Translations under genes and position numbers: made by a program
The notes under the pieces: generated by a model
Database searches by the model: none
What the model was told of the DNA's origin: nothing
What the model saw: only the letters and a program-made list of their open reading frames with translations
From: RUG11198 sp036342255
Lineage (GTDB): Bacteria; Bacillota_I; Bacilli_A; RF39; UBA660
Direction: 5' to 3'
Length of the DNA: 49,193 nucleotides
Assembly: GCA_036342255.1 (NCBI GenBank)
Contig: JAZAUS010000015.1
Span: forward strand, 1-49,193
Part shown: positions 8,482 through 16,663 of the stretch, in pieces
How the letters are laid out: each line of letters opens with the position of its first letter
Position numbering within the stretch: position 1 is the first letter of the stretch

Positions 8482-8703
8482 ATGAATATGAAAAAAGATA
8501 TACATCCAGAATATGTAGAGGCTACTGTTACTTGTGCATGTGGAAATACATTTAAAACAATGTCTACAGTTTCTAATATTAGTGTAGAGGTTTGTAATAA
8601 GTGTCATCCTTTTTATACTGGTAAACAAAATTTTGGTGGTAGAAAAGGACAAGTAGAGAAGTTTAATAAGAAATATGGATTTAATAAAAAAGAAACAAAA
8701 TAA
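8482..8703 (+). CDS. rpmE: 50S ribosomal protein L31
   Basis: A small zinc-type L31 of 73 residues (71 if the ATG at 8488 is used; both follow AAGGGAG). The family start MKKDIHPEY, the CACGN pair and the later CNKCHPFYTG pair supply the cysteine ligands, so this is the zinc-binding paralogue rather than the zinc-free YtiA form. The last codons and the TAA stop lie inside the terminator hairpin. The gene has its own promoter with an extended -10 within the murA 3' end. A short leader hairpin upstream could be a protein-responsive element, since L31 leaders are known in Firmicutes, but I cannot match it to a defined motif. Confidence 0.96.
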   Translation: MNMKKDIHPEYVEATVTCACGNTFKTMSTVSNISVEVCNKCHPFYTGKQNFGGRKGQVEKFNKKYGFNKKETK

Positions 8704-8721
8704 TTATTTTGTTTCTTTTTT
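8686..8721 (+). terminator. Terminator of rpmE overlapping its stop codon
   Basis: An almost perfect palindrome centred at 8703/8704 with arm AAAAAGAAACAAAATAA and a T-run. The TAA stop of rpmE forms the tip of the hairpin. Confidence 0.85.
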
Positions 8722-8725
8722 GTTG

Positions 8726-8754
8726 TTGATATATCTTTTTTTTTATTTTATAAT
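8726..8754 (+). promoter_or_regulatory. Promoter of the 8777-11063 gene group
   Basis: TTGATA (8726-8731), 17-base spacer, perfect TATAAT (8749-8754), 22 bases before the start at 8777. Confidence 0.75.
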
Positions 8755-8776
8755 GTTATTGTATGGTGGTGATAGT

Positions 8777-8926
8777 ATGAAAATGAAAATTAAAAATGGT
8801 GATGACTATATAGAGGTTGATAGTGAGTTTCCTGATAATAAGATAGATTATAATTATGATGTTGATAATGAGAATGATTTGGATAAAACTAAGGAGTTAC
8901 TAATAATTAGTGATAAAGATGAGTAA
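8777..8926 (+). CDS. Small acidic protein, unknown
   Basis: A 49-residue acidic protein starting MKMKIKNGDDYIEVDSEFPD and ending in ISDKDE. The start is chosen because GGTGGTGAT lies just upstream and a good promoter ends 22 bases before; a longer in-frame reading would run back through the promoter and the rpmE terminator. It overlaps the next gene by 8 bases (ATGAGTAA), which implies coupling. I do not recognise it. The charge pattern could suit an accessory or inhibitor of the following 506-residue protein, but this is only context. Confidence 0.6.
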   Translation: MKMKIKNGDDYIEVDSEFPDNKIDYNYDVDNENDLDKTKELLIISDKDE

Positions 8927-10439
8927 TAGTATAAAAGATAATATTAATAGTATTTTGAAAGATTTGTATGAGTCTGCTAAAGATAATAATTGTTTATATA
9001 ATAAAAAGGAGATTTATCATTATTTAATTAAGAGAAATGTATCAAAACAAGATAGAGATATTTATTTTTATGGTGATCCTGATAAACATTATGGGCCTAA
9101 TAAAATATTTGATAAGATGGTAAATAAATATAATAATGTTGGGAATAAGGATGAACAGAGAATTTGGTGTCGTAAAAGAGATCATTTTTGTTGGATTGAT
9201 TATGGTGGTAAATGGCCTGTATTGGATTCTAAGGATATTTTTAAGAATATTAGGTATAAAAATGGTGTTGATGGTTCTAGTTGTATAAAAATGTATATAC
9301 CAATGGATTATGTTCATATAGAAGGTGCTGCTAATAGAATTTTTGATTTTTTGAATAAGAATAAAATTAAGCATTCTTCTAAAGTTAGAGATGAGATTAG
9401 TTTTGATGATATAGTTGTTAGGGTTAATAATAAAGAGGATGCTTTAAAGTTACAAAATTTTATTGATAATGATGAATATATACAAGAAGGAATGATAAAA
9501 GGAAATTCATTTGCTTTTTCAAATAATGGTGTTAATTATGTTTTTGATGGAAACACTTCTTTTAATAGTGTTTTGTCAGAGTTGCTTATTATGTATATAA
9601 ATGACTGTCTTAATAATAATTTTGTTGATGTTGATAGTGTTAGTGCTGATGGCTTTTTGAAATTTATTGATAGAAAAAGTAAAGATTGTAATAATTTTCG
9701 TGTAAAATATGATGATATAAATATGATATCTGTATATTTGGATGATTTTATAATTATAAATTTAATAAAGCATAATTTACATTCGGGTAATGATATGGAT
9801 TGTTATTGGTCTTATATTAATTTGGTTAAAGATAAAGATAAGATGATGAAAATATATTCTTGTTTGATGAAAGATGATGAGATTGATATAGATGCATTTT
9901 TGAATATAAATAAGAAGAGTAGTAAAAATGATTTATTTAATGAAGTTATTTTGGTGATGACTAAGAAATATCCTTTAGGTTTTGATAAAAATGAGAAAAG
10001 TTTATCTGGTATTGATTTTGTATATTCTTTTTTGAGGGGAAATATAAAAGCTATAACAAGAGATAATGATTTAAGAGGAAGAGTTAAGAAAAATTTATCT
10101 GTAAATGATTGTTTTGATGTTGTTAGAGAAATTGATATTCCTGTAAGTGATAATAAAAAAATGTATATTTATATTAAGATGGTTATTTTAAATGATATTA
10201 TTTCTTCTATGAAGCTTAGGTTTTCTAATAATGCATTATCGAATATAGAAGAATATATTAATACTGGAGATTCTAAGTGGATCACGAGAAATGGTGGAGC
10301 TAGAGATTTGGCTGTTACATTAACAGCTAGAGATATTAAACAATTATTTATTGAACTTAATGTGAAGAATTTAGATGAGTATGTTGAGAAATACTATAAT
10401 AATTTTAATAATAATAATAAAAGGAGGAGAAATTTATGA
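8919..10439 (+). CDS. Large hypothetical protein, unknown function
   Basis: A 506-residue Lys/Asn/Asp-rich soluble protein without signal peptide or membrane helices. Around residues 120-185 the pattern CIKMYIPMDYVHIEGAANRI, then IKHSSKVRDEISFDDIVVRV, faintly recalls the HopA1-like family found in some Firmicutes, where a lysine and Arg/Asp-containing strand precede a paired strand; I would not rely on it. ATG 8919 is chosen because it gives the 8-base overlap used repeatedly in this genome and has AGTGAT upstream; GTG 8910 is the alternative. Its end overlaps rpiB by 4 bases. The unit runs from the promoter at 8726 through rpiB and the DUF1146 gene. Confidence 0.7.
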   Translation: MSNSIKDNINSILKDLYESAKDNNCLYNKKEIYHYLIKRNVSKQDRDIYFYGDPDKHYGPNKIFDKMVNKYNNVGNKDEQRIWCRKRDHFCWIDYGGKWPVLDSKDIFKNIRYKNGVDGSSCIKMYIPMDYVHIEGAANRIFDFLNKNKIKHSSKVRDEISFDDIVVRVNNKEDALKLQNFIDNDEYIQEGMIKGNSFAFSNNGVNYVFDGNTSFNSVLSELLIMYINDCLNNNFVDVDSVSADGFLKFIDRKSKDCNNFRVKYDDINMISVYLDDFIIINLIKHNLHSGNDMDCYWSYINLVKDKDKMMKIYSCLMKDDEIDIDAFLNINKKSSKNDLFNEVILVMTKKYPLGFDKNEKSLSGIDFVYSFLRGNIKAITRDNDLRGRVKKNLSVNDCFDVVREIDIPVSDNKKMYIYIKMVILNDIISSMKLRFSNNALSNIEEYINTGDSKWITRNGGARDLAVTLTARDIKQLFIELNVKNLDEYVEKYYNNFNNNNKRRRNL

Positions 10440-10879
10440 AAATAGGTTTATGTAGTGATCATAGAGGTTTTTATATGAAAAGAATTTTAATTGAATATTT
10501 GGAACATGAAGGGTATGAGGTTGAAGATTATGGTACTGATAGTACGGATAGTGTTGATTTTCCTGAATTTGCATCATTGTTAGGTAGTAATGTAGTAAAG
10601 AAAAGGGTTGATAAAGGTATTGCTATTTGTGGTACTGGTATAGGAATGAGTATAGCTCTTAATAAGATTAATGGTATTTATTGTGCTAAGGTTAATAGTA
10701 TAAATGAAGCAGTATTGAGTAGACAACATAATGATGCTAATGTTATTGCTATGAGTGCTGATTTGGATGAGGATTTAGCTAAAGAGATGGTAGATAAGTT
10801 TATAGAAACTAAATTTTTGGGAGATGCTAAATATAAGAGAAGAAATAAAATGATTAAGGATTTGGAGAATAATGGCTAA
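10436..10879 (+). CDS. rpiB: Ribose-5-phosphate isomerase B / LacAB-type sugar isomerase
   Basis: RpiB interconverts ribose 5-phosphate and ribulose 5-phosphate in the pentose phosphate pathway. The 147-residue protein starts with the family signature GLCSDHRGFYMK, carries the active-site cysteine in AICGTGIGMSIALNK, and has the conserved LSRQHNDANVIAM near the C-terminal half. It starts inside the stop of the upstream gene (ATGA overlap) behind a strong AGGAGGAG site. As a lone gene not in a galactose cluster, RpiB is more likely than LacA/LacB. Confidence 0.93.
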   Translation: MKIGLCSDHRGFYMKRILIEYLEHEGYEVEDYGTDSTDSVDFPEFASLLGSNVVKKRVDKGIAICGTGIGMSIALNKINGIYCAKVNSINEAVLSRQHNDANVIAMSADLDEDLAKEMVDKFIETKFLGDAKYKRRNKMIKDLENNG

Positions 10880-11063
10880 ATTAATATTATATTTAATGAT
10901 AATACCTCTTGTTGTTTATAGTTTGGATAGTGTTAATATTAATGGTATTTTTAAGAAGGGTAGAAGTAATTATTATCAGGCTAGGATTATGTATATGCTA
11001 TTGGTTATGAGTATATCTTATTTAGTTGTTAATTTTATTAATGATTTTTTAGGAGTATTTTAA
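10872..11063 (+). CDS. DUF1146 family small membrane protein (YwzB-like)
   Basis: A 63-residue protein with two hydrophobic segments (about residues 3-18 and 40-61) flanking a short basic loop, matching the DUF1146/YwzB pattern of a small two-helix membrane protein. In Bacillus the relative lies near murA and mreB-like genes, as here with mbl 174 bases downstream. Its molecular role is not established. It overlaps rpiB by 8 bases. Confidence 0.75.
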   Translation: MAKLILYLMIIPLVVYSLDSVNINGIFKKGRSNYYQARIMYMLLVMSISYLVVNFINDFLGVF

Positions 11064-11207
11064 AGATAGGTTATGTTAATGATGACTAATTTTTATTAAA
11101 TATTCCTTTTTTAATTTATAATTTGTGTTTAGTGGTGGTAGTTAGTTAATAAGATATAAATTTTTGTTAAAAATTGCAAATTTGTAGTATTCAAAGTTAT
11201 TAATATG

Positions 11208-11216
11208 TGTTAAAAT
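11208..11216 (+). promoter_or_regulatory. Extended -10 promoter of mbl
   Basis: TGTTAAAAT lies 21 bases before the mbl ATG. No clear -35 is present. The 174-base gap 11064-11237 holds nothing else that I can identify. Confidence 0.4.
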
Positions 11217-11237
11217 ATTCATTGGGATGGTGATATT

Positions 11238-12233
11238 ATGTTTAATAAGGACATTGGAATAGATTTAGGAACGGCGAATGTATTAATATATATTAAAGGG
11301 CAAGGTATCGTATTAAATGAGCCAAGTGTTGTTGCAATTGATATGGAAACGAAAAAGCCTTTAGCTGTTGGTAGTGAAGCTAGGGAGATGTTAGGTAGAA
11401 CTCCTGGTAAGGTTAAGGCTATTAGACCTATGAAAGATGGTGTAATTGCTGATTTTGAAACAACAGAAGTAATGCTTAATTATTTTATTAAGAAGGTAAA
11501 TGGTAAAAGTTTCTTTTCTCGTCCTAGAATACTTATTTGTTGTCCATCTAATATCACGCAAGTTGAAAAGAATGCTATTGTAGAGGCTGCTGAAAGAACA
11601 GGTGCTAAAAAAGTTTTCTTAGAAGAAGAGCCTAAGGTTGCTTCTATTGGTGCTGGTATGGATATATCTAAACCAAGTGGTAATATGGTAATAGATATTG
11701 GTGGTGGTACTACGGATATTGCTATTTTATCTTTGGGAGGTATTGTCAATAGTGCATCTATTAGAATAGCGGGTAATGCATTCGATAATGATATTGTTAA
11801 ATATATTAAAGATAAATATAAATTATTAGTTGGAGATAGAACTGCTGAAGATATTAAAATAACAATAGGTACTGTTTTTCCAGGTTCAAGAAATGAGAAA
11901 ATGGAAGTTAGGGGACGTGATCTTGTAACTGGTTTACCTCATTCTGTTGTAATAACTAGTGATGAAGTTGAAGAGGCTTTAAGAGAAAGTATTTATACAA
12001 TTATACATGCTGCTAAAGGTATACTTGAGCAAACACCTCCTGAATTGTCAGCTGATATAATAGATAAAGGTATCGTTTTGACTGGTGGAGGGTGTATGGT
12101 TGATGGGTTTAGTCAACTTCTTAGTCAAGAATTAAAAGTACCTGTGTTTATTGCTGAAAGTCCACTTACTTGTGTAGCTGAAGGTACGGGTATACTTTTG
12201 GATAATATTAATTTAATAGATGGAAGAGTATAA
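11238..12233 (+). CDS. mbl: Rod-shape actin homologue Mbl (MreB family)
   Basis: An actin-like ATPase that forms membrane-associated filaments and guides lateral peptidoglycan synthesis. The 331-residue length is normal. The phosphate-binding loops DIGIDLGTANVLIYIKG and IDIGGGTTDIAILSLGG are intact. FLEEEPKVASIGAG, KITIGTVFPGSR and the C-terminal AEGTGILLDNI match Bacillus Mbl more closely than MreB or MreBH, which is why the paralogue name is given; mreC and mreD are not adjacent, as expected for mbl. GGGATGGTGAT lies just before the ATG. A terminator overlaps the stop codon. Confidence 0.92.
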   Translation: MFNKDIGIDLGTANVLIYIKGQGIVLNEPSVVAIDMETKKPLAVGSEAREMLGRTPGKVKAIRPMKDGVIADFETTEVMLNYFIKKVNGKSFFSRPRILICCPSNITQVEKNAIVEAAERTGAKKVFLEEEPKVASIGAGMDISKPSGNMVIDIGGGTTDIAILSLGGIVNSASIRIAGNAFDNDIVKYIKDKYKLLVGDRTAEDIKITIGTVFPGSRNEKMEVRGRDLVTGLPHSVVITSDEVEEALRESIYTIIHAAKGILEQTPPELSADIIDKGIVLTGGGCMVDGFSQLLSQELKVPVFIAESPLTCVAEGTGILLDNINLIDGRV

Positions 12234-12258
12234 AGAAGATTAAGTGTCTTCTTTTTTT
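12232..12258 (+). terminator. Terminator of mbl
   Basis: Stem AAAGAAGA/TCTTCTTT (12232-12239 with 12247-12254), 7-base loop, T-run. The stop codon TAA overlaps the first stem bases. Confidence 0.8.
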
Positions 12259-12259
12259 A

Positions 12260-12288
12260 TTGCATTTGTTTTTTTTTGATGATATAAT
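12260..12288 (+). promoter_or_regulatory. Promoter of the first Ig-like surface protein gene
   Basis: TTGCAT (12260-12265), 17-base spacer, perfect TATAAT (12283-12288) preceded by TGA. Confidence 0.5.
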
Positions 12289-12310
12289 TTTATATAGTAG
12301 GAGAGTGGAT

Positions 12311-14110
12311 ATGAAAAAGAGATTTAAAATATTAATGTTATTAATGTTATTTGTAATGATTAGTTTTTCTTTTTTAATTAGTAATTATAATGGTGATGAT
12401 GTAATGGTTGCAGTCTCTGGTGGAATTACTGAAATAACATTAGAAAGACAGATTGCAAAAATGAACGTGGGAGATGCTAAGAAGATGGGAGTTAGAGTAA
12501 AACCTAGTGATACGTCTGATTCTCTTGTGTGGGCTAGTAGTAATAATAAAGTTGTTACTGTAGATTCTCAAGGTATTATTAGAGCTCTTGGTGTTGGTAA
12601 AGCTTATATTATTGCTGCATCAAAGATGGATTCTTCTGTTAGAGCGGTTTGTTTAATTGAAGTTGTTAATAAGACAGGTGAAAATGTTGGTAGTTCTACT
12701 TCGCAAGTGGTTCCGTTGACTGGTTTAACACTTAGTAATACTAATATGCTTGTTAAAACTGGTCAAGCTGGTAAGTTAGGAGTTACTTTTTCTCCAAGTA
12801 ATGCTACTAATAAAGCTGTTAGTTGGAGGAGTAGTAATCCTAGTGTTGTATCTGTTGATGCTAGTGGTAATGTTAAAGCTTTGAAAGCTGGAACTTCTGT
12901 AATTACTGTTTCTTCTGTAGATAATCCTAATGTTAAAGCTACTTGTAGTATTACGGTTAAAGATCAAATTATTAATGTTACAAGTGTTAAGTTGGGTGTT
13001 CATGAGAAGACTATGACTTATGGTGAAAGTTATAATTTAGGTGTTTCAATTTTACCTTCAAATGCTACAAATAAAGGATTAACTTTTAAAAGTAGTAAAC
13101 CTGAAATTGTATCTGTTTCATCAAGTGGTCAAGTAAAAGTTATTATGAATAAAAATGATAAGGTTACTGTTGTAGTTAGATCAAGTAGTAATAGTAAAAT
13201 TTTAGATAAAGTTGTTATTACTACTCGTGCTAAATTAAAACATTTAGCAACTAGAAAAATAAGTGGAGAATTGATAACTGTTAAGGGAACTGGTAGAGGA
13301 AAAAATGATCCTCATGTTGCTCAAGGTTTTTGTGTAGCTCATGTTGGTAAAGATATTTATATGTTTGCTGCTCATAGAGATTCTGTTGAAAAAAGAGCTC
13401 TTGTTCATGTTGTGAAGAGAACTGAGAGTGGTGGAAAGGTTACAATTAAAGAGATTAATAAATTTAAAAAAGTTAATAGTGAATTAGAACATGCAAATGG
13501 TATGACTTATATTCCAGGTGCTAAACAAATATTTGTATCTGGTATTAAAAAGAATAGTTCATTTAAATTTTTTAGTTTAAATGATGCTACTAGTGGAAAT
13601 GTTAATTTAGGAACATCAGCGTTTAAAAATGCAGATGGAAAAAATGTGTATATAGGTGCTGTTGCTTATGATGAGACTAAGGCTAGGTTTTATGTTGGAG
13701 CTGGTAGTACAATACGTGTAGCTGATGCAAATAAGAATATAATTAAATCTACTTTAAAAGTTGATGGTAAATATGAAAAGAATAGTAATGGTAGTTATTC
13801 TACTGTATCTGAGGCTCAAGATGTTGGAGCATATAATGGTAAGATATTAGTTGTAAGATATAATCCAAAAGTATCTGATAGTCAATCTACTGTTGCTAGA
13901 CCTCGTAATGCTATTGATGTTTATGATGGAGATACATTAGAGTATTTAGGTACTAATGTTATTAAATTAGGATCAGTTGGTAAATGGGGAGCTGAACTTG
14001 AAAGTGTTGATTATTATACTAATAATACTTTTGTTATTTATTATGGCTATCCTGGAAGTAGTAAGAATTATATTGGTCATATAGCTAAAATTAAGCTAGA
14101 ATTGGGATAA
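12311..14110 (+). CDS. Secreted or anchored protein with three bacterial Ig-like (Big2) domains
   Basis: A 599-residue protein. Residues 1-25 are a basic-hydrophobic signal peptide or anchor (KKRFKILMLLMLFVMISFSF). Three Big2-type domains follow, at about 38-118, 133-213 and 218-300, each with the signature of a Thr/Leu start, PSNATNKAVSWRSSNPSVVS-like middle and a GxxxAL(K)AGTSVIT turn. A C-terminal domain of about 290 residues follows, beginning near AQGFCVAHVGKDIYMF, with strand repeats suggesting a beta-propeller. No LPXTG motif is seen, so retention would be through the N-terminal helix. The next gene encodes a paralogue sharing the C-terminal domain. The ATG follows TAGGAGAGTGG. A role in adhesion or wall binding is inference from Big2 domains. 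Confidence 0.85.
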   Translation: MKKRFKILMLLMLFVMISFSFLISNYNGDDVMVAVSGGITEITLERQIAKMNVGDAKKMGVRVKPSDTSDSLVWASSNNKVVTVDSQGIIRALGVGKAYIIAASKMDSSVRAVCLIEVVNKTGENVGSSTSQVVPLTGLTLSNTNMLVKTGQAGKLGVTFSPSNATNKAVSWRSSNPSVVSVDASGNVKALKAGTSVITVSSVDNPNVKATCSITVKDQIINVTSVKLGVHEKTMTYGESYNLGVSILPSNATNKGLTFKSSKPEIVSVSSSGQVKVIMNKNDKVTVVVRSSSNSKILDKVVITTRAKLKHLATRKISGELITVKGTGRGKNDPHVAQGFCVAHVGKDIYMFAAHRDSVEKRALVHVVKRTESGGKVTIKEINKFKKVNSELEHANGMTYIPGAKQIFVSGIKKNSSFKFFSLNDATSGNVNLGTSAFKNADGKNVYIGAVAYDETKARFYVGAGSTIRVADANKNIIKSTLKVDGKYEKNSNGSYSTVSEAQDVGAYNGKILVVRYNPKVSDSQSTVARPRNAIDVYDGDTLEYLGTNVIKLGSVGKWGAELESVDYYTNNTFVIYYGYPGSSKNYIGHIAKIKLELG

Positions 14111-14129
14111 TATATTATATTATGATGAG

Positions 14130-14161
14130 AAGAAAGATTTTTATATGTCTTTCTTTTTTTT
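14130..14161 (+). terminator. Terminator between the paralogous surface protein genes
   Basis: Stem AAGAAAGA/TCTTTCTT (14130-14137 with 14148-14155), 10-base loop, T-run. Confidence 0.75.
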
Positions 14162-14170
14162 ATTTTATTA

Positions 14171-14199
14171 TTGTTTTTAACTTTTTAATATGTTATAAT
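14171..14199 (+). promoter_or_regulatory. Promoter of the second Ig-like surface protein gene
   Basis: TTGTTT (14171-14176), 17-base spacer, TATAAT (14194-14199) with TGT extension. Confidence 0.6.
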
Positions 14200-14225
14200 T
14201 ATTATGAAAATAGGATGGTGTATTT

Positions 14226-15758
14226 ATGAATTATTTTAAGAAAAGTTTTTTATTATTTTTATGTTTTGTTGTATTTTTAGGCTTTTATATAAGTTTTAAT
14301 GTTAATGTTAAGAATGATTATTCTAATATGGTTGCTAGTGGTGTTTCTTCTATAACATTAAATAAGAAAGTTTTAAGAGTACAAGTTGGAGGTTCAGAAA
14401 AATTAAATTATAGTTTTTCACCTAATGGAGCAAGTGCTTCTGTTGTTTGGGTTAGTGCCAATAAAAATGTTGTAAGTGTTTCAGATGGTGTTGTTAAAGG
14501 AGTAAGCGAGGGTAAGACTAGTGTTATAGTAGCTCTTAAAGATAATTATTCTATAAGAGATGTTTGTGAAGTGACTGTAGTTAAAGCAAGTAGTAGTTCT
14601 ACACCAACACCAAGTCCTACACCAGCACCAAGTCCACAACCACAACCACAACCAACACCAAGTCCTGCACCTACTCCAGCTCCAGCTCCTAAAGCTAATA
14701 ATATTACAAAAGTTGTTTTGAATGTATCAAAGAAAACTTTAAATTATGGAGATTCTTATTCTTTAAAAACTAAAACTTCTCCATCTGGAGCATCTGGTTT
14801 AGTTTTTACTAGTTCTGATCAAACTTTAGTAAGTGTTACTAATACTGGTGTTATTAAGGCTGTTAAAAATTTTAATGGATCTGCTACAATTAAAGTTGCT
14901 GCTGCAAATAACCCTAATGTTTATGATACTGTTAAAGTTGTTGTTAAACCTAAGATGAAAGTTATTGGAACTTATAAATCTGCTGGTACTTTAGTAAATA
15001 TTAGTGGTGATGGTATGAAAGCTGTTCATATATCTCAAGGATTTTGTGTAGTTCATAAAGGTAGTAATATTTTCTTAGTTACAGGTATGAGAAATTCTAA
15101 TTCTTCTAAGGGAAGTATTTCAATTTATAAGAGAACAGGTGGAGATAGTTTTAAATTAGTAAATAAGTTTTATAGAAATGATGGTTTATTACATCATAAT
15201 AATGGTATGACATATAATCCTAATAATAATTTAGTATATGTTGCTACGTCTCAAACTCATGTTAGGGCTTTTGATTTTAATAATGGATTAAAAAGTAAGA
15301 AAAAGTCGCCTTCTTTTTCTACAGTTTATTTTAAGAAACCTGGTGGTGAAGTAGTTGCTACTGGTGGAATTGCTTATAATACAAGTAATGGTACTTTCTT
15401 TACTGGTAGTGGTAGTAAGTTAAGAGTTCACTATGGAGATGGATCTGGCGTTGTTGAAATTAAAAAAGCTAAGTATGTTAATTCTCAAGATATATCATAT
15501 GTTAATAATAGAGTTCTTGTATTAAGATATAATCCAAAAGTTACGGATGCTAAATCAACAGTAGAAAAACCTCATAATGCAGTTGATGTTTATGATGCAG
15601 CTACTTTAGAATATTTAGGTACTAATATTATTAAACTAGGTAATAGTGCTGAATTAGAATCTGTTGATTATTATGATAGTGGTTATTTTGCTGCTCATTA
15701 TTATGTATTAAGAGGTGGAAAAGGTAAAGTAGTTAAGATAAAATTGAATTTAGGATAA
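14226..15758 (+). CDS. Paralogous secreted Ig-like (Big2) protein with Pro-rich linker
   Basis: A 510-residue paralogue of the preceding protein. A signal/anchor helix lies at residues 1-25 (FLLFLCFVVFLGFYISF), then one full Big2 domain (about 39-117), then a 36-residue Pro/Gln/Ala/Thr/Ser spacer of the PTPSPTPAPSPQPQ type, a second, shorter Ig-like domain (about 157-240), and the shared C-terminal propeller-like domain. The paralogues are nearly collinear at the end: VLRYNPKVTDAKSTVEKP against VVRYNPKVSDSQSTVARP, and both finish ELESVDYY followed by KIKLxLG. Own promoter and terminator. The Pro-rich spacer is typical of wall-spanning surface proteins. Confidence 0.85.
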   Translation: MNYFKKSFLLFLCFVVFLGFYISFNVNVKNDYSNMVASGVSSITLNKKVLRVQVGGSEKLNYSFSPNGASASVVWVSANKNVVSVSDGVVKGVSEGKTSVIVALKDNYSIRDVCEVTVVKASSSSTPTPSPTPAPSPQPQPQPTPSPAPTPAPAPKANNITKVVLNVSKKTLNYGDSYSLKTKTSPSGASGLVFTSSDQTLVSVTNTGVIKAVKNFNGSATIKVAAANNPNVYDTVKVVVKPKMKVIGTYKSAGTLVNISGDGMKAVHISQGFCVVHKGSNIFLVTGMRNSNSSKGSISIYKRTGGDSFKLVNKFYRNDGLLHHNNGMTYNPNNNLVYVATSQTHVRAFDFNNGLKSKKKSPSFSTVYFKKPGGEVVATGGIAYNTSNGTFFTGSGSKLRVHYGDGSGVVEIKKAKYVNSQDISYVNNRVLVLRYNPKVTDAKSTVEKPHNAVDVYDAATLEYLGTNIIKLGNSAELESVDYYDSGYFAAHYYVLRGGKGKVVKIKLNLG

Positions 15759-15761
15759 AAA

Positions 15762-15799
15762 AAGAGTTAGTCGTTTAAATGGCTAGCTCTTATTTTTTT
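15762..15799 (+). terminator. Terminator after the second surface protein gene
   Basis: An 11-bp stem AAGAGTTAGTC/GGCTAGCTCTT (two GU pairs) with an 8-base loop, then T-run. Confidence 0.85.
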
Positions 15800-15850
15800 C
15801 TTGCATATTTTAATGGTTTAAACTATAATACTAGGTGGGTTGTGATTATT

Positions 15851-16663
15851 ATGTTACGTGTTATAAATGTTGAAAATGTAAGTGTTAAAAAAAATGGATA
15901 TATATTGCTTAATGATTTGACTTTTGAAGTTAGGATGGGGACTTTTGTTTCTATAATAGGTGGTAATGGTTCTGGAAAGTCAACACTTATTAGGCTTTTA
16001 GTTGGTTTAGAGAAATATAATGGTTTTATTAATATAAATGGTTATTTTTTTGATGATGATTCTAAATATGATATATTAAGTGGGGTTAGTGTTGTTTTTG
16101 ATGAATTGAATAGTGAGTTATTGGGTATTACAGTTAAGGATTGCTTAATGTTAGGGTTAGTTGGATTAGGTAAAAGTAAAGTGTATATTGATAAGAAAAT
16201 AAATGAGATATGTCAATTGTTTAAGATTGATAAAATGATTTTGAATAAGAAGATTGTACTTTTAGATAATGCTTTAAGACAACGATTATTAATTGCTTCT
16301 GCTGTGATTACAGAACCTACTATTTTGCTTTTAGATGATTGTATGCATCAACTATCTATTAATGAGAGAAATAATATAATTAGTATTTTAAATAAGTTAA
16401 AGAAGGATAAAAAAATGTCTATTATAATGGTTACACATGATATGAATGATGTCTTGAAATCAGATAGAGTTTTAGTTATGAATAATGGTTCTATTGTTAT
16501 GGATGGAAGTGTTAAATCGGTTTTTAAGCAAAAGGATAAATTATTAAATTATGGTTTACAGTTACCTATTGTGGTTGATTTATCTTTGATGTTAATGAAA
16601 AGGGGAAAGATAAGTAATATTTATCTTAATGAGAGAAAGTTAGTTGATGCATTATGGAAATAA
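15851..16663 (+). CDS. ecfA1: ECF transporter ATPase subunit A1, degenerate motifs
   Basis: The first of two ATPases of an energy-coupling-factor vitamin transporter (270 residues). Walker A GGNGSGKST is intact (37-45) and the switch His is present in VTHD (H196). Other motifs are altered: the Q-loop Gln is Asp84, the LSGGQ signature reads LDNAL (138-142) although RQR follows, and Walker B ends LLLDD so the catalytic Glu is Asp163. The identity comes from the order ecfA1-ecfA2-ecfT-truA, standard in Firmicutes. ATG 15851 is chosen because GGTGGGTTGTGAT precedes it; an upstream in-frame ATG lies in the terminator. It overlaps ecfA2 by 10 bases. Confidence 0.85.
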   Translation: MLRVINVENVSVKKNGYILLNDLTFEVRMGTFVSIIGGNGSGKSTLIRLLVGLEKYNGFININGYFFDDDSKYDILSGVSVVFDELNSELLGITVKDCLMLGLVGLGKSKVYIDKKINEICQLFKIDKMILNKKIVLLDNALRQRLLIASAVITEPTILLLDDCMHQLSINERNNIISILNKLKKDKKMSIIMVTHDMNDVLKSDRVLVMNNGSIVMDGSVKSVFKQKDKLLNYGLQLPIVVDLSLMLMKRGKISNIYLNERKLVDALWK

